Of a DNA stretch of 57,839 nt, positions 32,932 to 41,401 are shown piece by piece. Source of the stretch: Clostridia bacterium (lineage in GTDB: Bacteria; Bacillota; Clostridia; Oscillospirales; CAG-272). The stretch lies in contig JAFTYG010000060.1 in assembly GCA_017461365.1 (NCBI GenBank), positions 1 to 57,839 on the forward strand, read 5' to 3'. Numbering within the stretch: position 1 is the first letter of the stretch; every line of letters starts with the position of its first letter. Both the position numbers and the translations under genes were made by a program. Under the pieces are notes generated by a model. It saw only the letters and a list, made by a program, of their open reading frames with translations, made no database searches and was not told the origin of the DNA.

Positions 32932-33750
32932 ATGGACAAGGAAAAGGTATTTGAGCTGTATGAAAAAAATCCGTGGCACGACGTAACCGTCGAGCGCAAG
33001 GAGGGCTACGGCACGTCGGTGACGGGCTACCACAAGCACAGCTATTATGAGATAAATCTCATACTTTCGGGCGAGGTAAGCATACTGCTCCGCGACCGAA
33101 GCGAGGAGGGATACGGCGGACGGATAGTTCTTACGCGTCCCGAAACTCCCCACTACGTAAGCTGCGACGACAGTATGCTTTATCGGCGCGTATATCTGCT
33201 TTTTACCGACGAATTTATTGCCGATCGCATATACGAATGGAACAGACTCTCTACCGTCTTTGGCGCATCGGGAAACGTTCTGAGCCTCAGCGCCGAGGAG
33301 GCAGACCGCTGTCTTGCGGTCATAAACGAGATCGACCGAGAGAGCGAGCCTACCTCAAAGCGAATTCTTATATACTATCTGCTCTCGCGTCTGTTGCCCA
33401 TCAGCGAAAGAGAGAGCGCAAATCAAAAGAGGCTTCCGCCCTACATCATAGAAGCGCTTGCCTATGTAGAGCGAAGCTATGCGAATAAATTTACAGCCGA
33501 CGATATGGCTCGCGAGCTCCACGTTGGCAGGACTACGCTTATGACGGGCTTTAAGCGTTACACAGGCAAAACGGTCAAGGAATACGCCGACGGGTGCCGC
33601 CTCAACCGCGCAATGAGACTTCTTGAGGACGGACAGACGCTTGAGAGCGCCGCGCGGAGCTGCGGATTTTCAGACGCGGGAAGTCTTATACGGAGCTTCA
33701 AGCGCGAGTTCGGAACTACACCGCATAAGTACGTTAATAAAAAGATTTAA
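32932..33750 (+). CDS. AraC-family transcriptional regulator
   Basis: This 272-residue protein has an N-terminal cupin sensor (GYHKHSYYEINLILSGEVSILLRD, and RPETPHYVSCDD) and a C-terminal pair of helix-turn-helix motifs: FTADDMARELHVGRTTLMTGFKRYTGKTVKEY and LESAARSCGFSDAGSLIRSFKREFGTTPHKY, the second matching the AraC signature. ATG 32932 is preceded by GGAGGGCGG and is preferred over a longer reading from 32821 that would run through the operator region. It is divergent from the Ldh2 dehydrogenase, its likely target. Confidence 0.92.
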   Translation: MDKEKVFELYEKNPWHDVTVERKEGYGTSVTGYHKHSYYEINLILSGEVSILLRDRSEEGYGGRIVLTRPETPHYVSCDDSMLYRRVYLLFTDEFIADRIYEWNRLSTVFGASGNVLSLSAEEADRCLAVINEIDRESEPTSKRILIYYLLSRLLPISERESANQKRLPPYIIEALAYVERSYANKFTADDMARELHVGRTTLMTGFKRYTGKTVKEYADGCRLNRAMRLLEDGQTLESAARSCGFSDAGSLIRSFKREFGTTPHKYVNKKI

Positions 33751-33833
33751 GACACCAAGCCGCCTCTCTCCGCGCCTTTGGATATTTTTTCCTTCACAAC
33801 AATAGAATTTATACTTTTGTGCAAAAATTTTTC

Positions 33834-33862
33834 TTGACACATTATTGAAAAAGTATTATAAT
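33834..33862 (+). promoter_or_regulatory. Perfect consensus promoter before the TIM-barrel gene
   Basis: TTGACA (33834-33839), 17-base spacer and TATAAT (33857-33862): a full match to the vegetative consensus. A leader of about 55 bases follows. Confidence 0.92.
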
Positions 33863-33924
33863 GAAGTCGGAAAGAAATTTTTCGCCATAATATTAAATAA
33901 TATTAAAATTTAAGGAGAACAGAC

Positions 33925-34731
33925 ATGAAAGAATTCGGACTTCAGATCTATTCCATCAGAGATCATTTCACCACCCCCGAGGACACACGCGAGTCTTTCA
34001 GAATAATGAAAGAATGCGGATATTCCCACGCTCAGACAGCGGGCACGTACTCCTATATGCCTGCAGAGGATTTTAGAGCTCTTGCAGATGAATACGGCAT
34101 CAAGCTGATGGGTACTCACTACAGCTGGACGCTGATATGCAATGAGGTCGAGGAGACCGTAAAGTACCACAAGACTATCGGCGCAGAGTACGTCGGAATA
34201 GGCTCTATGCCCAAGGAGGCAAGAGAGAGTAAGGACGCGCTGCTTGCATTTATCGCTAAATTCAACGAGATGGCAAAGATCTACGTTGAAAACGGCTTTA
34301 AGGCTCTGACCTATCACAACCATTCGTTCGAATTTGTGAAGATCGAGGGCAAGACCATTATGGATTACCTTATCGAGGGATTTGATCCCAGATATACCGC
34401 ATTCGTGCTTGACTCCTTCTGGGCGCACGTCGGCGGAGAGGATGTCCGCGCTCTTATCGAGCGTCTTGACGGCCGTATCGCCTGCGTACATCTCAAGGAT
34501 CTCGATCCCTGCTTCAAATACGAATTGGCTGACGGTAAGACCATGAGCTATCTGCCCAAGCGTATCGAGGTCGGCTGCGGAAATATGAAGTTTGAGGGCA
34601 TCATCAAGACCGCCGAGGCTTGCGGATGCAAATATTTCACCGTAGAGGACGAGCATTATACCACGGGCGAGTCTTACGATTCTGTAAGGATCAGCGCGGA
34701 AAACATAAAGGCAAAGTTTTTGGAAAAATAA
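33925..34731 (+). CDS. Sugar phosphate isomerase/epimerase family TIM barrel (1)
   Basis: A 268-residue AP_endonuc_2-fold protein of the isomerase/epimerase type (xylose isomerase-like superfamily). Landmarks are FGLQIYSIRDHF at the start, THYSWTL, YHNHSFEFVK, AFVLDSFWAHVGGEDV, HLKDLDP and IEVGCGNMKFEGII, providing the Glu, Asp and His metal ligands. Such proteins often act with Gfo/Idh/MocA dehydrogenases on keto-sugars or inositols. AAGGAG precedes the ATG. It is oppositely oriented to a related barrel at 36.0-36.9 kb with an oxidoreductase between them. Confidence 0.85.
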   Translation: MKEFGLQIYSIRDHFTTPEDTRESFRIMKECGYSHAQTAGTYSYMPAEDFRALADEYGIKLMGTHYSWTLICNEVEETVKYHKTIGAEYVGIGSMPKEARESKDALLAFIAKFNEMAKIYVENGFKALTYHNHSFEFVKIEGKTIMDYLIEGFDPRYTAFVLDSFWAHVGGEDVRALIERLDGRIACVHLKDLDPCFKYELADGKTMSYLPKRIEVGCGNMKFEGIIKTAEACGCKYFTVEDEHYTTGESYDSVRISAENIKAKFLEK

Positions 34732-34758
34732 CGCTCTTCTCAGATCAAGAGCGCGCGT

Positions 34759-34789
34759 AAAGGGGCTGTCTCAGCGAGACAGCCCCTTT
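34759..34789. terminator. Terminator between convergent barrel and oxidoreductase genes
   Basis: A perfect 14-bp stem AAAGGGGCTGTCTC / GAGACAGCCCCTTT with a 3-base loop. The T-run after it is weak on both strands, but the stem is strong. A related stem occurs at 49474-49505. Confidence 0.75.
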
Positions 34790-34829
34790 GATCTTTATAA
34801 TATTAAGCTTGATCGCTATGCGGCAGAGA

Positions 34830-36017
34830 TCATATCTCGGGGATAACGATCTCAACCTCGCGTCCTGCCTCAGCAGACTTTGCGATACCGTCGATGATAG
34901 CCTGATTGTAGATGATCTGGCTCGAGGGAACGGGAGCGGGTGTGCCGTTCTTGCAAGCGTCGAGGAAGGTACGGATCTTCTTGTCGAACAGACCGTCCTT
35001 GTCCTTCTTGCTGATGAGCGGGATTGTTGTCTGTGTCTGAAGTCCGCCTACCTCATGATAGAGAGTCATAGGAGCTTCAAACGTTCCGTTCCAGCACTCT
35101 GTGGAAGGAACACGGAGAGAGCCCTTTGTACCCATGATGATCGTGTCACCGGGGGTGTCGAGGTTCATAGCCCAAGCTATACGGAAGTCGAGAACGATGC
35201 CGCCCTCAAGACGGATGAATGCTGCTGCGAAGTCGTCAACGCCGAACTTTGCTGCATACTCCTCACCCTTGCCTGCCTTGTATCCGCTGTAGTTGGGATC
35301 TGTGCCGAAGAACGCGGACTTGTAGCCCGAAACGGTCAGGGGCTTGGGATAGCCGATAGCGTTGAGAACGAGGTCGAGGGAATAGCATCCGATGTCACCG
35401 AGCGCACCGATACCTGCGGTAGCATCCTCGATAAAGGTCGTACCGAAGGGCGTGGGGATACCGCGACGGCGTCCGCCGCCTGTCTGAATGTAGTAGATCT
35501 GACCGAGAACGCCCGAGTCAACGATCTTCTTGATCTCCTTCATGTTCTCGTCCATTCTGGGCTGGAAGCCGATAGAAAGGATCTTGCCGCTTGCCTTCTC
35601 TGCCTTCATAACCTCAACAGCCTCGTCAAGAGTTACCGTGAAGGGCTTCTCGAGAAGAACGTGAATGCCTGCGTTGAGCGCGTCAATTGCGGGCTGTGCG
35701 TGCTGACGGTTGTAGGTACAGATGGATACAGCGTCAAGATTGAGGCTCTTATCCTCGAGCATCTCCTTGTGAGAAGCGTAATCTGTCTTTGCGCCCTCTA
35801 TGCCGTACTTCTCCATGAATGCCTTAGCCTTACCGGGAACGAGATCTGCGCCTGCAACGATCTCAACGTCGGGCTGGTTGAGATAAGACTTCATATGAGA
35901 GCCCGCGATCCAACCGCATCCGATAATACCAATTCTCATTTTTTTACTTGTGTCGACTGCGACACCATCATCCTGGGCGGTAAATGTGTTAAGTCCGTCC
36001 ATTGACTTGTCTGCCAT
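34830..36017 (-). CDS. Gfo/Idh/MocA-family oxidoreductase
   Basis: This 395-residue NAD(P)-dependent dehydrogenase is preceded by 26 extra residues and then MRIGIIGCGWIAGSHMKSY, the Rossmann dinucleotide motif. GIHVLLEKPFTVTLDEA carries the EKP catalytic Lys, and DIGCYSLDLVLNAIG the second conserved region. Members oxidise sugar or polyol hydroxyls at C-2 to C-5. It is downstream of a TIM-barrel gene in the same operon. The N-terminal stretch (MADKSMDGLNTF...) is unusual; ATG at residue 27 would be an alternative start, but no RBS is obvious there. Confidence 0.88.
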   Translation of the reverse strand: MADKSMDGLNTFTAQDDGVAVDTSKKMRIGIIGCGWIAGSHMKSYLNQPDVEIVAGADLVPGKAKAFMEKYGIEGAKTDYASHKEMLEDKSLNLDAVSICTYNRQHAQPAIDALNAGIHVLLEKPFTVTLDEAVEVMKAEKASGKILSIGFQPRMDENMKEIKKIVDSGVLGQIYYIQTGGGRRRGIPTPFGTTFIEDATAGIGALGDIGCYSLDLVLNAIGYPKPLTVSGYKSAFFGTDPNYSGYKAGKGEEYAAKFGVDDFAAAFIRLEGGIVLDFRIAWAMNLDTPGDTIIMGTKGSLRVPSTECWNGTFEAPMTLYHEVGGLQTQTTIPLISKKDKDGLFDKKIRTFLDACKNGTPAPVPSSQIIYNQAIIDGIAKSAEAGREVEIVIPEI

Positions 36018-36059
36018 TTTGAGTTACCTCCGTATAATAATTTTTTATTTTTTCAGTGA

Positions 36060-36875
36060 TCAATAGCCGAGAGTTCTGAGATATTCTCTGCTCTTAGCGA
36101 TGCTTTCCATGGGTGTGAGTCCCATAGAGGGGTTGTCCTGCTCAACAACTACCCACTCAGCGCCCGACTCTTCAGCCGCCTTGAGGATAGAGGGGAAATC
36201 CTGACATCCGCTTCCGACGGGACGGAGCTCGAAGTTGCTCGGTCTCTTGGGAGCCTCTGTCTTGATACCGATAAGCTCGTACATATTCTCGGACTTCTCG
36301 CCTACGAAATCCTTGAGGTGAACAACGGGCGTACGTCCGCTGTACTTCTTGATGTATTCAGCGGGAACCTCTCCGCCTACGTTTACCCAGCATACGTCAA
36401 GCTCGGTCTTGAGCAGATCTGCGGGTACTTCTTCATAAAGTATATCCAACGCGTACTTTCCGTTGAGCTTCATGAACTCAAAGTCGTGGTTGTGGTAAAG
36501 AAGCTGAATTCCGAGCTCCTTTGCAGCAGCGCCGAGTGTCTTAACGTTTTCTATAACCTCGGGGAAGCAATCGGTACCGGGGCGGTAGTCTGCCGTAAGA
36601 TAAGGAACGGCAACGTACTTACATCCGATAGTCGCGTATTTAGAGAGAATTCCCTTGGGCGCGCCCATCATATCAAGATAAGGAACGTGAGCCGAGATCG
36701 GAACGAGACCTATCTCGTCGCACATCTTCTTGATGTCCTCGGGAGAATTGCCGTAAAGTCCTGCGAACTCTACGCCGTCGTATCCCATCTCTTTAATTTT
36801 TTCAAGTGTGCCGCGCAGATCCGCCTTTGCGTCCTCGCGTACAGAATAAACCTGAACTGCTACAGGCAATGCCAT
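36060..36875 (-). CDS. Sugar phosphate isomerase/epimerase family TIM barrel (2)
   Basis: A 271-residue barrel that begins MALPVAVQVYSVREDAK. DGVEFAGLYG, YHNHDFEF, TELDVCWVNVGGEVPAEYI, HLKDFVG and RPVGSGCQDFPSIL supply the expected metal ligands. It is related to the barrel at 33.9 kb but clearly diverged. It heads a two-gene operon with the Gfo/Idh/MocA oxidoreductase (43-base gap), behind a consensus promoter. The pairing suggests metabolism of a keto-sugar, inositol or glycoside, by family analogy only. Confidence 0.85.
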   Translation of the reverse strand: MALPVAVQVYSVREDAKADLRGTLEKIKEMGYDGVEFAGLYGNSPEDIKKMCDEIGLVPISAHVPYLDMMGAPKGILSKYATIGCKYVAVPYLTADYRPGTDCFPEVIENVKTLGAAAKELGIQLLYHNHDFEFMKLNGKYALDILYEEVPADLLKTELDVCWVNVGGEVPAEYIKKYSGRTPVVHLKDFVGEKSENMYELIGIKTEAPKRPSNFELRPVGSGCQDFPSILKAAEESGAEWVVVEQDNPSMGLTPMESIAKSREYLRTLGY

Positions 36876-36910
36876 TGGTAATACCTCCGTATTTTTAAAA
36901 TTGTACCTTA

Positions 36911-36939
36911 ATTATATGGCAATTTTTTGCTTTTTTCAA
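36911..36939 (-). promoter_or_regulatory. Promoter of the TIM barrel-oxidoreductase operon
   Basis: Minus strand TTGAAA (36934-36939), 17-base spacer, TATAAT (36911-36916). Confidence 0.8.
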
Positions 36940-37029
36940 GTCAAATCATTTATTTTATAAGACAAATATTGCTAAGTTGGAAAAATATTTCAAGGTTTTC
37001 GCCGTTTTATATAATTTAGGTGGCAGATT

Positions 37030-37659
37030 TTACAACAAATCGACCAAACGGGCAATATCTGCGGCTATCTCCTCGGGCGATCTGTAAGCGTCGAGGACGG
37101 CGATATTATCGGTTTTTCCGAGGTCATCGAACACCCGAAAGAACGCGCCTCTGACGCGCTCAAGAGTCTCTTTATTTTCATATATCTCAACGCTCTCCCG
37201 TCCTCTGCTTATGCGGTCGAGACTCTGCTCGGGCGTAAGATCGAGGTATATGCATATGTCGGGGCGCGTTATCTCGGGGCAACCGAGGTTCATCGACCTT
37301 ACCCATTCGTAGCTTGTGGAATGTCCCTGATACGCGAGCGTGGAATAATAATATCTGTCGCAAATTATGTCCTGTCCGCCGTCAAGTATCGCCCGTATTC
37401 CGTCGGTCGGATGGATATTGTGGGCTATTCTGTCGAGTACGAACATCACCGCCATCTCACATTCGCTTTTTTTCACCTTGCCTCCGAGCGCCTCTCTGAG
37501 CGCAACTCCCGTAGGGAAAGGCGTGGGCTCTGCCGTTCTGTACACGCGCCTGCCCTGCCCCTCGAGGTATTCACGAAGAAGCTCTGCCTGCGTGGTCTTT
37601 CCCGCGCCGTCTATTCCTTCAAGGACGATAAAGCGTCCCCTTTTGCTTTGTGTGACCAT
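37030..37659 (-). CDS. tmk: Thymidylate kinase
   Basis: The enzyme phosphorylates dTMP to dTDP. The 209-residue protein starts MVTQSKRGRFIVLEGIDGAGKTTQ, in which GIDGAGKTT is the P-loop, with CDRYYYSTLAYQG (the DR-Y motif) and the LID region (SRGRES). The reading can be extended to 37752, but those residues translate repeat DNA; ATG 37657-37659 has AAAGGA in front and is right. Confidence 0.95.
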   Translation of the reverse strand: MVTQSKRGRFIVLEGIDGAGKTTQAELLREYLEGQGRRVYRTAEPTPFPTGVALREALGGKVKKSECEMAVMFVLDRIAHNIHPTDGIRAILDGGQDIICDRYYYSTLAYQGHSTSYEWVRSMNLGCPEITRPDICIYLDLTPEQSLDRISRGRESVEIYENKETLERVRGAFFRVFDDLGKTDNIAVLDAYRSPEEIAADIARLVDLL

Positions 37660-37710
37660 ATTTTTTCCTTTCGTTGTAGAATTGATCGATGCATTTAATG
37701 TATATAAATT

Positions 37711-37963
37711 TATCCCCAATGAGGACAGTGCAGTAAAGCGACTTCGTCGCAAGATCCTTCGATTGTTTCCTTAGATGCCCCCATGAGCGGTTCGGTCTCA
37801 GGATGACAAGTTAGTTTGTGAGAAGTAATTATATAAAGCATCGAAGTACAGTGCGACAAATGTATAAACGTTTTTTCAAACTAACGAACGTGTCATCCTG
37901 AACGGCTCGCTACCCTGCGAGCCATGTGAAGGATCTTTTTTGCGTGAGCAAAATTTACCTTAG
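37711..37963 (+). repeat. Dispersed inverted-repeat element, copy D
   Basis: From TATCCCCAATGAGGACAGTG to CAAAATTTACCTTAG. It has the GCGACTTCGTCGC hairpin, CGCAAGATCCTTCG, CTCAGGATGACAAG and the mirrored TGTCATCCTGAACGG, GGCTCGCTACCCTGCGAGCC and GAAGGATCTTTTTTGCG. It lies between birA and tmk, just upstream of the tmk start. Confidence 0.85.
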
Positions 37964-38054
37964 ATTTGCTGTGATTTGTTTACTTTTTGTTTCTCATTCA
38001 AACGTAACATTTTTAAATTTAAACTCCCCAACAAACTCCAATCTGAACATTCCT

Positions 38055-38819
38055 TTAATTCCTCACCCTCACCGATATTTCACCGCTTGCGAGAATGTGT
38101 GTGCTTTCATCTTTATCCTTAACGTACAGACGTCCTCTGTTATCAATATCTACGGCTATGCCCTCATAGCTCTTCCCGTTTTCGACGTATCGTATCTCCT
38201 TGCCGAGAACCATGGAATATTGCTTGTATTCCTCAATGAAGTCCGCCGATGGAAGCTCCTTCCATACGTTATAAAGCTCCGTCGCGCACGCCGCGCAAAG
38301 GGCGTTCCGCGCATCGACCTCCGACACGCCGAGAGAACCCGCAATATCGGCTATATCGCTTGGAAAATCAGCCGTGGACAGATTGATGCCCACGCCGACT
38401 ATTATCATTTTTTCATTTTCACGCGCAATAAGCTCGCAAAGTATTCCGCATACCTTGCGTCCGCCGAGATACAGGTCGTTTACCCACTTTATGTCGGTCT
38501 CCCTGCCCGTCACCGCCCTTATCGCCCGACGTACGGCAACGGCGGCGGCTGACGTCATAAGCAGAGTATCGGCAAGGCTGTCGTGCGCGGGAAGCAGAAG
38601 CGACATATATATTCCCGTACCCTCGGGGGAATAGAAGCTCCTGCCCATGCGTCCTCTGCCCGCAGTCTGTCTGTCCGCAACGAACAGCGAGGGAGCGCTC
38701 CCACCCGAGAGCGCGTATTTCTTCGCCTCGGTATTTGTGGAGTCGGTCTCAGCGTATATTCTGAGCTCTGCGATCTCTGCGGGAATAGCGTTTTTGATCT
38801 TTTCTTTGTTGTAGGTCAT
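38055..38819 (-). CDS. birA: Biotin-[acetyl-CoA carboxylase] ligase
   Basis: This 254-residue biotin protein ligase attaches biotin to the carboxyl carrier protein. ETDSTNTEAK, ADRQTAGRGRMGRSFYSPEG (the GRGRxGR biotinyl-AMP loop near residues 53-60), TDIKWVNDLYLGGRKVCGILCE and GVGINL are all present, with the small C-terminal SH3-like domain at the end. The N-terminal DNA-binding domain of bifunctional BirA is absent, so it should not repress transcription itself. Confidence 0.95.
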   Translation of the reverse strand: MTYNKEKIKNAIPAEIAELRIYAETDSTNTEAKKYALSGGSAPSLFVADRQTAGRGRMGRSFYSPEGTGIYMSLLLPAHDSLADTLLMTSAAAVAVRRAIRAVTGRETDIKWVNDLYLGGRKVCGILCELIARENEKMIIVGVGINLSTADFPSDIADIAGSLGVSEVDARNALCAACATELYNVWKELPSADFIEEYKQYSMVLGKEIRYVENGKSYEGIAVDIDNRGRLYVKDKDESTHILASGEISVRVRN

Positions 38820-38850
38820 ATTTTTGTTCTTTCCGATGTTACTTTATTTA

Positions 38851-38879
38851 AGTATAGCATATTCGGGAGAATTTTGCAA
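38851..38879 (-). promoter_or_regulatory. birA promoter
   Basis: Minus strand TTGCAA (38874-38879), 17-base spacer, TATACT (38851-38856) with TGC before it (extended -10). Confidence 0.75.
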
Positions 38880-38892
38880 GAGGGGGAGAAAT

Positions 38893-39065
38893 AAATGCAC
38901 AATGCAAAATGCTCAGTGCACAATTGAGGTAATTTTTCGCCAACGGCGAAAAATGTATGGATGCGCCGCTATGTTCGCACACACAAGCCGTAGAGACCGG
39001 AGTCCTCGACGATCCGAAAAAAGGAGTTCTTCTCAATCAAACGGCAAACTCCATTCTGCTAAACG
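38893..39065. repeat. Composite dispersed repeat (TGCACAATGC motif plus TTCGCC hairpin)
   Basis: AATGCACAATGCAAAATGC (from 38893) is followed by AGTGCACAATTG, then the TTTTTCGCCAACGGCGAAAA hairpin (near 38932-38951), CTATGTTCGCACACACA and CGTAGAGACCGGAGTCC. The first part reappears near murA at 56.1 kb and the second at 15.2 and 57.6 kb. No gene is seen between 38880 and 39256. Confidence 0.55.
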
Positions 39066-39256
39066 GACCGTCAATTTGACACGCGAATATGGATGCACGG
39101 TCCCTATTACCTTGTTTCAACTAAAGCTCGACAAAGTTAAGAAACAAAAAACCTCTCAATTTGAATTTTTCAGCTCAAAAAATGTCAGCTATTGTTGTAT
39201 TATTCTGCATAAATGTGAAAAAATTGTAAATAATTTGAATTTTTCGCCGTCCACTC

Positions 39257-39285
39257 TTGCAAAATCAAAAATTTAATGTTATAAT
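39257..39285 (+). promoter_or_regulatory. Citrate synthase promoter
   Basis: TTGCAA (39257-39262), 17-base spacer, TATAAT (39280-39285), 34 bases before the start codon. Confidence 0.8.
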
Positions 39286-39319
39286 GTAAAGGATAAACAT
39301 TTCGGAGGTAATGATTTCT

Positions 39320-40702
39320 ATGGATAAAGAAAAGAATATCAAGGATAACGAAATAGAAACGAACAACGCTTTCGACGGCTTTTTGTCCGCCGCAAAGGCC
39401 GCCAACACCGTTCCCGAGGATGCCTTTGAGAACTTCCGCGTAAAGCGCGGCTTGCGTGAGGTAGACGGCACGGGAGTTATGGCGGGCGTTACAAATATAG
39501 GAAACGCTCACGGATATATGCTCTACGAGGGCGAGCGCATCGCAGACGAGGGAAAGCTCGAATACAGAGGCTACAGTATGTCCTCTATCGTAGACGGAGT
39601 GAGCGCTGAGAACAGATACGGCTTTGAGGAATGCGCGTACGTTCTCCTTTTCGGCAAGCTCCCCACAAAGGAAGAGCTCGACAGCTTTTCAGACCTTCTT
39701 GCAAGCAAGCGCCGTCTCCCCGATAACTTTACCGAGGACGTGCTTATGAAGGCCCCCTCCCGTTCGATAATGAACAAAATGGCTACGGGCGTGCTTGCGC
39801 TCTACGCGTACGACGAGAACCCCGACGACACAAGTCTCGAAAATCTTCTCCGTCAGAGCATAGAGGTAATAGCGAGACTTCCCGTCATAGCGGCGCAATC
39901 CTACGCAATATACCGCAGCAGATTTCACGGAGCAAGCCTGACGCTCCACACACCCGTTGACGGTCTCAGCACGGCGCAGAACTTTATGCGTATCCTCAGA
40001 CCTGATATGAAATACACCGAGGAAGAGGCAAGACTTCTCGACCTCTGTATGATAATCCACGCCGAGCACGGAGGCGGAAACAACTCCACCTTCTCCTGCC
40101 GCGTTCTTTCCTCCTCGGGTACAGATACGTACTCGGCTATCGCGGCAGCTATCGGCTCACTCAAGGGCCCTCTCCACGGCGGAGCTAACATAAAGGTACA
40201 AGAAATGTTTGACTGCATAAAGTCAAACGTAGGCGACATCACGGACGAGGACGAGGTAACGGCATTCCTGACGAAGATACTCCGCAAGGAGGCGTACGAC
40301 GGAAAGGGACTTATCTACGGTATGGGACACGCGATCTACACGAAGTCCGATCCCCGTGCGGTAATGCTTAAAAAGTACGCAGAGGATCTTGCGATAAAGA
40401 AGGGCTACGGCGACGATTTCCACCTGCTCGAAACTATCGAAAAGGTAACTCCCGAGCTCTTCCGTCAGCACAAGGGCTACAATAAGACGATGTGCGCGAA
40501 CGTCGACCTTTACTCGGGACTTGTTTACCGTATGCTCGATATTCCCGTCGAGCTCTACACGCCTCTCTTTGCCATCGCCCGTGTTTCGGGATGGTGCGCT
40601 CACCGCATCGAGGAATTGCAGACGGCGAAGAAGATCATCCGCCCCGCATACAAGAGCCTCGCAAAGCCGCAGGAATTCATTCCTATGGACAAGAGAATAT
40701 AA
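39320..40702 (+). CDS. Citrate synthase
   Basis: This 460-residue enzyme condenses acetyl-CoA and oxaloacetate to citrate (a 2-methylcitrate synthase role is possible). CMIIHAEHGGGNNSTFS holds the first catalytic His, GPLHGGANIKVQEM and GKGLIYGMGHAIYTKSDPRAVML the second His and substrate-binding region, and NVDLYSGLVYRMLDIP the catalytic Asp. It is longer than the usual 370-430 residues because of an N-terminal extension of about 45 residues, as in other Clostridia. ATG 39320 is chosen because GGAGG at 39304-39308 is 11 bases away; ATG 39311 would be only two bases from it. No aconitase or isocitrate dehydrogenase gene is adjacent. Confidence 0.93.
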   Translation: MDKEKNIKDNEIETNNAFDGFLSAAKAANTVPEDAFENFRVKRGLREVDGTGVMAGVTNIGNAHGYMLYEGERIADEGKLEYRGYSMSSIVDGVSAENRYGFEECAYVLLFGKLPTKEELDSFSDLLASKRRLPDNFTEDVLMKAPSRSIMNKMATGVLALYAYDENPDDTSLENLLRQSIEVIARLPVIAAQSYAIYRSRFHGASLTLHTPVDGLSTAQNFMRILRPDMKYTEEEARLLDLCMIIHAEHGGGNNSTFSCRVLSSSGTDTYSAIAAAIGSLKGPLHGGANIKVQEMFDCIKSNVGDITDEDEVTAFLTKILRKEAYDGKGLIYGMGHAIYTKSDPRAVMLKKYAEDLAIKKGYGDDFHLLETIEKVTPELFRQHKGYNKTMCANVDLYSGLVYRMLDIPVELYTPLFAIARVSGWCAHRIEELQTAKKIIRPAYKSLAKPQEFIPMDKRI

Positions 40703-40712
40703 AACTTACGAC

Positions 40713-40746
40713 ACGGAGTCGAGCCGCAAAACGGTTCGGCTCCGTA
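40713..40746 (+). terminator. Citrate synthase terminator
   Basis: ACGGAGTCGAGCCG pairs with CGGTTCGGCTCCGT with one or two mismatches, followed by AAATTTTTGAG. Confidence 0.7.
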
Positions 40747-40801
40747 AATTTTTGAGAGATTTTAAATTTAGAATTTATAAAGAGCTCGAATTGTATAAAA
40801 G

Positions 40802-41143
40802 CATTCCCGATGAACAGAGTGCAGTAAAGCGGCTTTGCCGCAAGATTCTCTACTCCGCTGTGCCTATTTCGCTGTTAGCGAAATGGCAAGAACAAGTTCT
40901 TGCTCGAATGTTTCCGAGGATGCCCCCATAAACGGTTCCTTTTGCCAACGGCAAAAATACTCTGTGATGACAGGTTAGTTGACATAAAGAAAATATGTAT
41001 GTGCTAAAGTTTATTACGGGTACCTTATGTATGGATTTATGCATAGGTTTATCGCCAAACATACACTATCTGTCATCCTGAACGGCTCGCTACCTTGCGA
41101 GCCATGTGAAGGATCTTTTTTGCGTTAGCAAAATTTACCTTAG
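40802..41143 (+). repeat. Dispersed inverted-repeat element, copy E
   Basis: A long copy (about 340 bases) with extra hairpins ATTTCGCTGTTAGCGAAAT, CAAGAACAAGTTCTTG and TTTTGCCAACGGCAAAA between the common ends. It starts near GATGAACAGAGTGCAG and ends at CAAAATTTACCTTAG, with TGTCATCCTGAACGG and the CTCGCTACCTTGCGAG hairpin in its right half. It lies between citrate synthase and the ABC operon. Positions 41144-41300 hold nothing recognisable. Confidence 0.85.
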
Positions 41144-41310
41144 GTTTACAAGGATTGTTTTTTGTCGTACATAAAATCTTAATTTAAATACTCAATAAAT
41201 TCAAAATTAGAGCTACCATTATTGTGTATATCAGTCAAAAAATATTCACAAAAAATACAGAGGAACTTTAGACAAATTTGTTCGCTGTTCATAGATTGTT
41301 TATATATTTA

Positions 41311-41319
41311 TGCTATAAT
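41311..41319 (+). promoter_or_regulatory. Extended -10 promoter of the ABC operon
   Basis: TGCTATAAT is an extended -10 motif; no good -35 at 17 bases is seen. It gives a leader of about 75 bases to the GldA-like start at 41402. Confidence 0.6.
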
Positions 41320-41401
41320 GTATCCGTATTATGGTCTTTTGGCAGAAAGACTGAAAAAAGGCTGAAATTACAGGAAAAATATAGGAAAGGAATTCCGAAA
41401 A

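Noticed and set aside
34759-34789. Stable small RNA gene
   Set aside because: It is a plain 14-bp hairpin between convergent genes, best read as a terminator.
37660-37752. N-terminal extension of tmk (MRRSRFTALSS...)
   Set aside because: It is translated repeat DNA; a proper RBS and the family start lie at 37659.
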